From positions 1 through 64,000 of the forward strand of contig JAZQDW010000008.1 in assembly GCA_045546995.1 (NCBI GenBank): a DNA stretch of 64,000 bases, given 5' to 3'. The position numbers and the translations under genes were made by a program. Under the pieces are notes generated by a model. It worked only from the letters and a program-made list of their open reading frames with translations. It had not been told where the DNA came from and made no database searches. The stretch comes from Firm-08 sp045546995 (GTDB lineage Bacteria > Bacillota > Clostridia > Oscillospirales > QAKW01). This document shows, piece after piece, positions 9,545 to 16,393 of the stretch. The stretch's first letter is position 1; each line of letters opens with the position of its first letter.

Positions 9545-9560
9545 TGTTCCACGTGAAACA
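9545..9560. other. parS centromere site (perfect)
   Basis: TGTTCCACGTGAAACA is an exact match to the bacterial parS consensus (TGTTNCACGTGAAACA), 105 bases upstream of the parA start codon. It is the expected loading site for the ParB encoded next to it. The stretch 9440-9875 has no gene; it holds the parS sites, the parA upstream region and the noc terminator. Confidence 0.95.
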
Positions 9561-9582
9561 TTTTTTCTGCTTTCCTGCGGAG

Positions 9583-9598
9583 AGTTCTACGTGGAACA
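9583..9598. other. parS-like site (two mismatches)
   Basis: AGTTCTACGTGGAACA differs from the parS variant TGTTCCACGTGGAACA at positions 1 and 6. It lies 22 bases from the perfect site. It keeps one good half-site (GTGGAACA) and is probably a weak second ParB contact. Confidence 0.6.
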
Positions 9599-9756
9599 TT
9601 CTGCCTTGCTTTGTTACCTTCGAGCAACCAAGATGATTCCAATCCCTCTTTGCAACATCGGCTCTGTCGGCGCAGACCGACGCTGCTTGCCAATCGCCGT
9701 GTTGCGGCAGCCGCTGACCTGCTCCCTTCCTCTGCCACCGGCAGCGGTCGCAGTCG

Positions 9757-9772
9757 CGATCCACGTGAAACA
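9757..9772. other. parS-like half-conserved site
   Basis: CGATCCACGTGAAACA matches the parS palindrome except at positions 1 and 3. It is followed by a T-run and TGCTTTCCTGCGGAGA, exactly as the perfect site at 9545 is, showing that a parS-containing module has been duplicated about 210 bases apart. Confidence 0.65.
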
Positions 9773-9806
9773 TTTTTTTCGCTGCTTTCCTGCGGAGATG
9801 CTCCAC

Positions 9807-9838
9807 AAAAAAAGGCGACCGAAATCATTTCGGTCGCC
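9807..9838 (-). terminator. Rho-independent terminator of the noc-like gene
   Basis: A 12-bp stem (GGCGACCGAAAT / ATTTCGGTCGCC, 9814-9838) is followed on the minus strand by a T-run (A-run 9807-9813 on plus). It sits 38 bases past the stop of the noc-like gene and isolates it from the parA operon. Confidence 0.88.
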
Positions 9839-9875
9839 GGGGAAAGAGAACGGGCGGAATGTAAGGGGAAACATT

Positions 9876-10661
9876 CTACCCTTTGGGGATGCGAATAACG
9901 TATTCAATAAAGGTATCGTTTTCACTGCTGGTGGAACGGGCGTGGATGCCTGCCTTGCGGATCAGCTTGACAGCGTGCTCAATGGTGTTGCGGCAGATGC
10001 GGCGGTCCCGCACCAGTGGCGTTTGCTTGCCACGGGGCGGTTTCGGCGCCAACAGACGAGCGACGTATTCCTCGGTGCGCGCCACGTTGTATTGGCGACG
10101 GATAATGGTCTCCAACGCATTGTACAGTTGTTCGGTGTCGTTTAGCTGTAGTAAGGCGCGGGCGTGCCGTTCGGTCAGATGATGGCCGGCCAGCTTGGAT
10201 TGTACCGGAATGGGCAGTCGGAGCAACCGTAGCTTGTTGGCGACGGCCGATTGGCTTTTGCCCAGCTTTTGTGCCAGTTGCTCCTGCGTAAAGCCGAACT
10301 GATCCATCAACGCCTTATAGCCGTAGGCCTCCTCCCAATAGCTCAGGTTTTGCCGTTGCAGGTTTTCCAGCATAGTGGCCACGGCGCAATCTTCGGTGGG
10401 GCGGTCGTATACGATGCAGGGCAAACGGTGCAGACCGGCCAGCCGCGCGGCCCGCAGGCGGCGTTCTCCCGCCACCAAAATATAGCCGGAGCTACCGGGT
10501 GTTACTACCAAAGGTTGTAACACCCCATAACTGCGGATGCTGTCTGCCAGCGTGGCCAGCTCGTCGGCGGGAAAGATGCGACGCGGTTGGTGCGGTGAGG
10601 GTGTGATCTGTTCGGCAGGAATATAAAGAATATCGGTTTTTTGCCGGGGCGAGAGGGTCAT
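9876..10661 (-). CDS. noc: ParB paralogue, probable nucleoid occlusion factor Noc
   Basis: A 261-residue ParB-family protein: ParB/Srx-like domain with AGERRLRAARL, the ENLQRQNLSYWEEA box and an HTH (EQLAQKLGKSQSAVANKLRLL). Position upstream of parA-parB is that of noc in Bacilli and Clostridia, where it prevents division over the nucleoid. I place the start at 10661, not the in-frame ATG at 10694: AAAGGAGG lies nine bases before 10661, and a strong promoter -10 box covers 10694. With this start the N-terminus (MTLSPRQKTDILYIP) lacks the amphipathic membrane-targeting helix known in Bacillus Noc, so membrane binding may be absent or the protein may be a second ParB. Confidence 0.85.
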   Translation of the reverse strand: MTLSPRQKTDILYIPAEQITPSPHQPRRIFPADELATLADSIRSYGVLQPLVVTPGSSGYILVAGERRLRAARLAGLHRLPCIVYDRPTEDCAVATMLENLQRQNLSYWEEAYGYKALMDQFGFTQEQLAQKLGKSQSAVANKLRLLRLPIPVQSKLAGHHLTERHARALLQLNDTEQLYNALETIIRRQYNVARTEEYVARLLAPKPPRGKQTPLVRDRRICRNTIEHAVKLIRKAGIHARSTSSENDTFIEYVIRIPKG

Positions 10662-10689
10662 GGAAGGGCGCCCTCCTTTCTTTGAGATC

Positions 10690-10719
10690 ATCATACCGCT
10701 TTGCCGGTGGACAAGTCAA
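10690..10719 (-). promoter_or_regulatory. Sigma-A promoter of the noc-like gene
   Basis: On the minus strand TTGACT (10719-10714), an 18-base spacer and TATGAT (10695-10690). Transcription would start near 10683, leaving a ~22-base leader with AAAGGAGG before the ATG at 10661. The -10 overlaps the alternative upstream ATG, which therefore cannot be used. Confidence 0.8.
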
Positions 10720-10847
10720 GAAAAAACGCTCGACAAATACAGACATAAAACCGACAAAAACCATTATATACCAACGGTTTGCGTGGGTTTATACGGTTTG
10801 CTTTTTCGGCGTTTTGGCGACCGTATTTTTTAAAAATCGACAAAGAA

Positions 10848-10869
10848 AAAGGGACCCTTAGGTCCCTTT
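10848..10869 (-). terminator. Rho-independent terminator of the PAP2 operon
   Basis: Stem AAAGGGACC/GGTCCCTTT overlapping the stop codon of the PAP2 gene, with a T-run after it on the minus strand. It ends the lipoprotein-RR-HK-PAP2 operon. Confidence 0.85.
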
Positions 10870-11752
10870 ATTTCGTTTCATTTTTGGCTTGTTTTTTGTG
10901 ATTATATCGATTTAAAATTACCGGATAGAGAAAACTGAGCCACAGGGCGATCAGCGCATAGTTGAGGCATTTCAGCCAGAGCACGTTGCCCAGCCACAGC
11001 AGCTTGGGCCACACGTTGAGCACTATCACGACGATCACGCCCAAAGCATATTGGAGGGCGCGGGTGGTCTTGCTTTCCGCCGGCTGATAATGGACCAGTC
11101 GCTGTTCCAGGAAAAAGCCGATCAGCGCGCTCAGCCCGAAGGACAGCATTTTGATGATATCCTCATCCGTACCGGTGGTCAGCGATACGGCGGAAAACAC
11201 CATGGGAACGGCGTAAAGGAAGATAAACCAGTCGCTTTTGGGCAACAGACGGTCGTATAGATAGGTGGACAGCCAGATCCAACCGATGCTCAGTACCAGC
11301 GCGGTCACCACGTCAAAGGAGGTGTGACAGCCCAAAAAGATGCGGGACAGGCCGATCAGACCGACCACCGCCCATAAGATCGTCTTGATCCACCATTTGC
11401 CGGCGCCCTTGGCAAAATAGCCGTAAACGTTGGCGCCGATGGTGGTATGCCCGCTGGGGAAGGAATAACCGGTGGCGGTATGGCCCCGTACCACCTGCTC
11501 GCGGGAAAGGATGCCCAGATCCCACGGACGGGGGATCTTACAGAAGTTTTTCAGGCCCAGCGTCCACATCAGGCCGCCCATGGCGGTGCAGGCCATTCGC
11601 TTACCCGCATTCGGGTTGACGCACCAGTACAGAAAGGCGCCCACCAGAATGATGATGGAATCCTCCGCCAATAGGGAAAACAGCTCCGCCAGACCTTTGA
11701 GTATGAAGTTGTCGTGCAGGGGCAAAAAATAGGTGATCAGACTTAGATCCAT
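10868..11752 (-). CDS. Membrane PAP2-family phosphatase
   Basis: A 294-residue polytopic membrane protein. The three phosphatase motifs are visible: KNFCKIPRP (KxxxxxxRP), SFPSGHT (PSGH) and SRIFLGCHTSFD (SRxxxxxHxxxD). They match lipid phosphatases such as undecaprenyl-pyrophosphate or phosphatidic-acid phosphatases. Additional C-terminal membrane segments (~200-285) extend past the catalytic core. It lies 17 bases after the histidine kinase and is the last gene of a four-gene operon, hinting that the two-component system answers a lipid or cell-wall cue. Confidence 0.9.
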   Translation of the reverse strand: MDLSLITYFLPLHDNFILKGLAELFSLLAEDSIIILVGAFLYWCVNPNAGKRMACTAMGGLMWTLGLKNFCKIPRPWDLGILSREQVVRGHTATGYSFPSGHTTIGANVYGYFAKGAGKWWIKTILWAVVGLIGLSRIFLGCHTSFDVVTALVLSIGWIWLSTYLYDRLLPKSDWFIFLYAVPMVFSAVSLTTGTDEDIIKMLSFGLSALIGFFLEQRLVHYQPAESKTTRALQYALGVIVVIVLNVWPKLLWLGNVLWLKCLNYALIALWLSFLYPVILNRYNHKKQAKNETK

Positions 11753-11769
11753 AATAACAGCTCCTTTTG

Positions 11770-13251
11770 TCAGTCGTTATCCTGCTCTTGGAGAGGCAGG
11801 GTGATGGTAACGGTGGTGCCTTCTCCCAGCGTGCTTTGGATATCCAGGGTGCCACCGTGCTTTTTGACGATCTCGTCGGCCACGCCCAGGCCGATACCGC
11901 TACCACGCTTTTGCGAGTGGCCTTTATAAAACATCTGCTTGATGAAGGGCAGATCCTCCGGCGAGATGCCCTCACCGAAATCCTGCACCGAGATGTAGAC
12001 CGCCTGCTCGTCACAGGTGACGGCGGTCAGGATCTTACCGTCCGAGGCGGAATGCTTGATGGCGTTGTCAATGATATTGAAAAATACCTGCTTAAGGCGG
12101 TTTTTGTCGCCCAACAGATGGACCTCATCCAGCTCGGGCGTGTATTCGATGGTCACACCCTCGATGCGGCCGCGCTCCATCATCATAAATACCGTGTCCT
12201 CAAATTCCGCCACCACGTTCATCGGCCCGACCATCAGCTTAAAGCGGCCGTTTTGGATGCGGGAGGTATCCAACAGCTCCTCCACCAGTCGGCTCAGCCG
12301 TTCGGTCTCTTTATAAATGACCTCGATGCCCCGTCGGGTGGTGGGATCCATCCCCTCGCTCTGGGTGGCGATCATCGTCTCACTCCAGCCGCGGATGGCG
12401 GTCAGCGGGGTGCGAAGCTCGTGGGAGACGGAGGAGATAAAGTCGTTTTTGATTTTTTCGCTCTCGCCCAACTCCTGCGCCATGGCGTTGATGGTGGTAC
12501 ACAGATCACCCAGCTCGTCATCCTTGTAATAATGTTCGATGCGGGTGGTCATATTACCCTTGGCAATGGCCTTGGCCGTGTCGGAGATCTGCGCCACGGG
12601 CACCACGATGGATTTGATAAAATACAGACCGCTGAAGGCGGTGATGACGATAACGGCCAGACCGATGAGAACCGCCGCCCCATACAGAGTGTATAAATAG
12701 CGATCGGTAGGTTGTAGGGCGGTCAGCAGACGCACCGTGCCCCGTACGTTGCCGTAGTTGTCCAGTAGCGGAGCGCTGTAGCTCATTACCTTTTCACCGG
12801 TGTTGACCAGATCCCCTACCCAATCCCCGGCCGTGCCCTGCCGCGCGGCGGCAAGATCGGGGGTGGCCACCATATCGTTGAGGGGGAAGCCCGAGGAGGA
12901 AACGGCCACCTTGCCGGTCAGATCGGAGATCTGGATCTCACAGAGTTCCTTGTCCTCAAAATCATCCACCATATCGTGGGCGGCGCCGGTAAAGGAGTCG
13001 GCGGAAATGTAATTTGAATAGTAATGTTCGACGTTGTCGGCATCGGCGCGCAGACGGCCCCGTACCAGATTGTAATAGGAACTGCGGGCAAAGGCGCAGA
13101 ACAACAATACCAGCAAAATGTCCGCGATCAGTATGGTGCCGAAAATGTTATACAGCCAACGGCGTGTGATGCCCGAAAAGAAGGTGCGCTTTAAACTGCG
13201 CAGCATACGGCGAAAATCCTTCCACAGGCGTGAAAACAGGCGTGGTTTCAT
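11770..13251 (-). CDS. Sensor histidine kinase with HAMP domain
   Basis: A 493-residue membrane kinase. TM1 is ~33-56 and TM2 ~187-212, with an extracytoplasmic sensing domain of ~130 residues between them, then HAMP (~213-265). HisKA carries the phosphorylated H277 in SSVSHELRTPLTAIRGWSE. The HATPase domain shows the N box (NIIDNAIKH), G1 (DFGEGIS) and G2 (GSGIGLGVADE). It starts three bases after its cognate response regulator ends. Architecture is that of PhoR/ResE/WalK-like kinases; the signal is unknown. Confidence 0.95.
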   Translation of the reverse strand: MKPRLFSRLWKDFRRMLRSLKRTFFSGITRRWLYNIFGTILIADILLVLLFCAFARSSYYNLVRGRLRADADNVEHYYSNYISADSFTGAAHDMVDDFEDKELCEIQISDLTGKVAVSSSGFPLNDMVATPDLAAARQGTAGDWVGDLVNTGEKVMSYSAPLLDNYGNVRGTVRLLTALQPTDRYLYTLYGAAVLIGLAVIVITAFSGLYFIKSIVVPVAQISDTAKAIAKGNMTTRIEHYYKDDELGDLCTTINAMAQELGESEKIKNDFISSVSHELRTPLTAIRGWSETMIATQSEGMDPTTRRGIEVIYKETERLSRLVEELLDTSRIQNGRFKLMVGPMNVVAEFEDTVFMMMERGRIEGVTIEYTPELDEVHLLGDKNRLKQVFFNIIDNAIKHSASDGKILTAVTCDEQAVYISVQDFGEGISPEDLPFIKQMFYKGHSQKRGSGIGLGVADEIVKKHGGTLDIQSTLGEGTTVTITLPLQEQDND

Positions 13252-13254
13252 ACA

Positions 13255-13959
13255 CTATTTTCCCCAGCGATAGCCAAAGCCCCAAACGGTCTGCAGATAT
13301 TCGGGGTTGCTGGGTTCATCCTCCAATTTCATACGCAATCTGCGGATGTTGACATCCACGATCTTATGTTTGCTGCGATCCCCCGTGGAGGTCTCGCCCC
13401 AGACGGCGGCGGTGATATCCTCACGGGTGCGGGCGGTACCGGGAGAGGAAAGAAAATACTTGAGAATCTGATACTCCACCTGGGTGATCTCCACCTTTTC
13501 GCCGTTTTTGGTGAGGATACGGCTGGTGGTGGACAGACGGAAGGGGCCGAAGGTCAGATCGGTGTCCTCGCCCTGCTGTTGTCCTTTGAGCAGCTGGACC
13601 CGACGGTAAAGCGAATCCACCCGAACGATCAGCTCCAACGGAGAGAAGGGTTTGGCAATATAATCGTCGGCGCCGCTCATCAGTCCCTCCACCTTGTCGG
13701 TCTCCTGGGCCTTGGCGGTCAGCATAATGATCCCGATCTTCTGATTGGAAGCGCGCAGCGTCTTGCAGACCTCTACGCCGCTGATGCCGGGAAGCATCAC
13801 GTCCAACACCGCAATGTCGATGTCCGGATTTTGGTCATATTTTTCCAGAGCCTCTTCTCCCGTGCCTGCCTCAATGATATCATAGCCGGCGCGCTTTAAA
13901 TTCAGTACGACAAAGGCGCGGATCGCCTCTTCGTCTTCCAAAACCAACAGTTTTTTCAT
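13255..13959 (-). CDS. OmpR-family response regulator
   Basis: A 234-residue regulator: receiver domain with phosphoacceptor D53 (AVLDVMLPG), the acidic pair near the start (LEDEE), the switch Thr and Lys in IMLTAKAQ, then a winged-helix DNA-binding domain ending in the LQTVWGFGYRWG signature. I start it at 13959 (MKKLLVLEDEE), where GAAAGGAG lies eight bases upstream, rather than at 14001, which would overlap the lipoprotein gene. Partner of the adjacent kinase. Confidence 0.95.
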   Translation of the reverse strand: MKKLLVLEDEEAIRAFVVLNLKRAGYDIIEAGTGEEALEKYDQNPDIDIAVLDVMLPGISGVEVCKTLRASNQKIGIIMLTAKAQETDKVEGLMSGADDYIAKPFSPLELIVRVDSLYRRVQLLKGQQQGEDTDLTFGPFRLSTTSRILTKNGEKVEITQVEYQILKYFLSSPGTARTREDITAAVWGETSTGDRSKHKIVDVNIRRLRMKLEDEPSNPEYLQTVWGFGYRWGK

Positions 13960-13973
13960 GTGTTGCTCCTTTC

Positions 13974-15221
13974 TCAGTAGGTGCGCAGGGCCTTGCCCCA
14001 CTCGGCGGTGGTCAGCGCAAATTTTTCATCGCTGACGTCGCCCTTGCGGTAGGCGATCACCTTATCGGTGCTTTCCACCAAGGTGACCCAGCCTTCGCTG
14101 ACGTAGATCTGACTGTATTCGGTGACGGTAAACACCCGCAGAGAATACAGAATATCGTCCTTTTTGTTGATAAAATGATACAGCCGCTGCATCTTGGAGT
14201 CCTGTCGGACGAAGATCTCGCCCCGCCATTTGTCGGGATAGACCAGATAAAACTGGTCGGAGGCGGCGGTGTAGGTGACCAACGGCGCGCTCAGTGTGGC
14301 GCCGTCAAAATCGGACCATTCGGTATAATAGGCGGAGGAATCGCCGTTTTCCATTACACGGGTGTTCGGCACCTCGGGAACGCCGTCGTTGTCAATGTCG
14401 GTGCAATGCACGTTGTAGGGGCGGGTGCGGTACAGCGCTTCCTCGGTAAAGAGCTTGTTTTCCAGATATTTTTTGGATTTGATGACCAAAACCTCGGTAT
14501 GGAAGGAGTGATCCTCGGTCTGCACGTCCAGATAAATGGCCGGATTGCCGTCAGCGGTGGAGACGGTCAAGGCCGTAAAGGAAGTAATATCGGGCGCCAT
14601 AGAGACGGAGGAAAGAGAGGTGATCTTGGTTTTTTTGTGTCCCAGCAGGGTGGCCGCCCCCTGCTCAATGACCACGACCTGCCCGTCGGCAATGGCAAAG
14701 CGGGTATGCTTTTGCTTGTATTTGGAGGAGAGCTTATCGTCCCCCAGCTGTAAGACCTCCATCAGTTTTTCGCTGCCGGTCAGATAGCTCCAGCCCACCA
14801 CCAGCTCGGTGATGCCGTCCTCGTTGAGGTCGGTGAAGGCCAATTGTTCCACCTTGGTAGCGTCCGAGCTGAAACGGCCCCAACGGACCCATTCCTTGCC
14901 CTGCTTGCGCAGTACCAGCACGTCCAACAGCTGAATGTCGCCGATGGTAAAAAAGCAGATGGCCTCATTTTGCCCGTCGTTGTCCAGATCCTGCAGATTG
15001 ATGCTGCTGCGATGCTCCCCGCCGGCGGGGGCGATGAGCTGATAGGAGGTGCCCAGCAGCTCCTGAATGGCCTGCTGTACCTGCTGACGGGATTGGGTCA
15101 GCTGAGGGGGACGCATCAACTCGTCAATACTGGTATCGGTCAGCGAACAGGCGCACGTTGACAGCGCCAGCGATACGCACAATACCAACCCTATGCACTT
15201 TTTAAGCAAATTCTGTTTCAT
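13974..15221 (-). CDS. Lipoprotein with FG-GAP/VCBS-like calcium-binding repeats
   Basis: A 415-residue predicted lipoprotein: basic N-terminus, hydrophobic stretch, and cysteines in LALSTCACS where lipidation can occur. At least three repeats have the Asp-rich loop of FG-GAP/VCBS propeller blades (DLDNDGQNEA, DLNEDGITEL, DIDNDGVPEV), usually calcium ligands. It is the first gene of the operon with a two-component system and a PAP2 phosphatase, under its own promoter, so it may be an extracytoplasmic accessory or sensor subunit for the kinase. No specific function is known to me. Confidence 0.85.
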   Translation of the reverse strand: MKQNLLKKCIGLVLCVSLALSTCACSLTDTSIDELMRPPQLTQSRQQVQQAIQELLGTSYQLIAPAGGEHRSSINLQDLDNDGQNEAICFFTIGDIQLLDVLVLRKQGKEWVRWGRFSSDATKVEQLAFTDLNEDGITELVVGWSYLTGSEKLMEVLQLGDDKLSSKYKQKHTRFAIADGQVVVIEQGAATLLGHKKTKITSLSSVSMAPDITSFTALTVSTADGNPAIYLDVQTEDHSFHTEVLVIKSKKYLENKLFTEEALYRTRPYNVHCTDIDNDGVPEVPNTRVMENGDSSAYYTEWSDFDGATLSAPLVTYTAASDQFYLVYPDKWRGEIFVRQDSKMQRLYHFINKKDDILYSLRVFTVTEYSQIYVSEGWVTLVESTDKVIAYRKGDVSDEKFALTTAEWGKALRTY

Positions 15222-15252
15222 AACGGCCTCGATTACATAATAATACAGTTTA

Positions 15253-15281
15253 ATTATATCTCAAAATCAAAAGAAAAGCAA
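15253..15281 (-). promoter_or_regulatory. Sigma-A promoter of the lipoprotein/two-component/PAP2 operon
   Basis: Minus strand: TTGCTT (15281-15276), 17-base spacer, TATAAT (15258-15253), 32 bases before the start codon. Confidence 0.8.
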
Positions 15282-15290
15282 CAAAATGTA

Positions 15291-15319
15291 TTTAAAAAAA
15301 TAACATTATGTGTTAGAAT
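15291..15319 (+). promoter_or_regulatory. Possible promoter of the SbcD/SbcC-like pair
   Basis: TTTAAA, 17-base spacer, TAGAAT, ending 30 bases before the ATG at 15350. The -35 is poor. It is divergent to the operon on the left. Confidence 0.45.
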
Positions 15320-15349
15320 AAAAATATAACGATTAAAGGAAGTGAGCCT

Positions 15350-16393
15350 ATGCGCTTTATACATACTGCTGATCTGCATCTGGACGCCCCGGTACAGGGT
15401 CTGCCCCAACGGGCGGCCATCCGTCGAAACGGGCTGGAGGCGTTACAGCAAATGATCGATTATGCCCTGGGAAAGGAGATCCGTTTTTTTGTCATTGCCG
15501 GCGATCTGTTTGATACGCCCACTCCGTCACCGGCGGTGGTTGGCGCCGTAGCACAGCTGTTTGCGCAGGCAAAGGAGATCACCTTTCTGTTGGTGGCGGG
15601 CAATCACGATCCCTTGTCAAGAGAGGGAAAATGGTGTGATATGGAACTGCCGGAAAACGTGCATTTGTTTGGCAGTGAGCTGCAACAGCTCAGCTTTCCG
15701 GGCGGCAGCTTCGTAGGGGCGAGCCTGCAACAGGGCGCCGCTGCCCATCCTTTTGCTCCGGTGGCGCAAAAGACCGGATTGACGGTGGGCATTTTTCACG
15801 GCTCCGTGGGGGATACCGAGCCGCTGTATCGGCTGGAGGCGGCCGCAGTGCGGCAAAGCGGTATGGATTATATCGCGCTGGGACACGTTCATAAACCGGC
15901 GGATCCCGAACAACTGGGCGATAGCGTGGTGGCCCATCCGGGCAGCGCTGCCGCCCACGGCTTTGACGAGTTGGGGAAACGCAGTTTTCTGGACGTGACG
16001 GTCAGTGAGACCGGCGTCAGCGCGGCCCGGGTATTTCTGGACGGTATTTGCTTTTATGAGGAGATCATCACGGTGGAGGAGACGGACGGTCAGGGCGATA
16101 TCCTGGGCAAAATGACGGCGACCTGCGCCGCCCACGGCGAAAAGGATATCTATCGTTTCCGTCTGCAGGGCGTGACCGCCCACGCCGTGCCGCCGATGCT
16201 GGAGGATTATCCGGCGCTGGTGGAGATCATCAACGAGACCACGTTGCCCCGCTCGCTGGAGCAGTTGGCGCAGGAGCAATCCCTGCGGGGCTTTTTCGTC
16301 CGTGGGATGCTGGAAAAAACGGCGTCGCTGACGGGCGAGGAACGGGCGTTGGCAGAAGAGGCGCTGCGCCTGGGATTGGAGGCGTTTGAATGA
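15350..16393 (+). CDS. Metallophosphoesterase, SbcD/YhaO-like DNA exonuclease
   Basis: A 347-residue calcineurin-like phosphoesterase. The metal-binding motifs are in order: ADLHLD (D8, H10), GDLFD, GNHD, and GHVHKP near 175. This is the nuclease half of Mre11/SbcD-type complexes, which process DNA ends and hairpins. The stop overlaps the start of the next gene by four bases (ATGA), matching the SbcC-like partner. The closest known arrangement is YhaO-YhaN of Bacillus rather than canonical SbcDC. The start follows AAAGGAAGTGAG. Confidence 0.92.
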   Translation: MRFIHTADLHLDAPVQGLPQRAAIRRNGLEALQQMIDYALGKEIRFFVIAGDLFDTPTPSPAVVGAVAQLFAQAKEITFLLVAGNHDPLSREGKWCDMELPENVHLFGSELQQLSFPGGSFVGASLQQGAAAHPFAPVAQKTGLTVGIFHGSVGDTEPLYRLEAAAVRQSGMDYIALGHVHKPADPEQLGDSVVAHPGSAAAHGFDELGKRSFLDVTVSETGVSAARVFLDGICFYEEIITVEETDGQGDILGKMTATCAAHGEKDIYRFRLQGVTAHAVPPMLEDYPALVEIINETTLPRSLEQLAQEQSLRGFFVRGMLEKTASLTGEERALAEEALRLGLEAFE

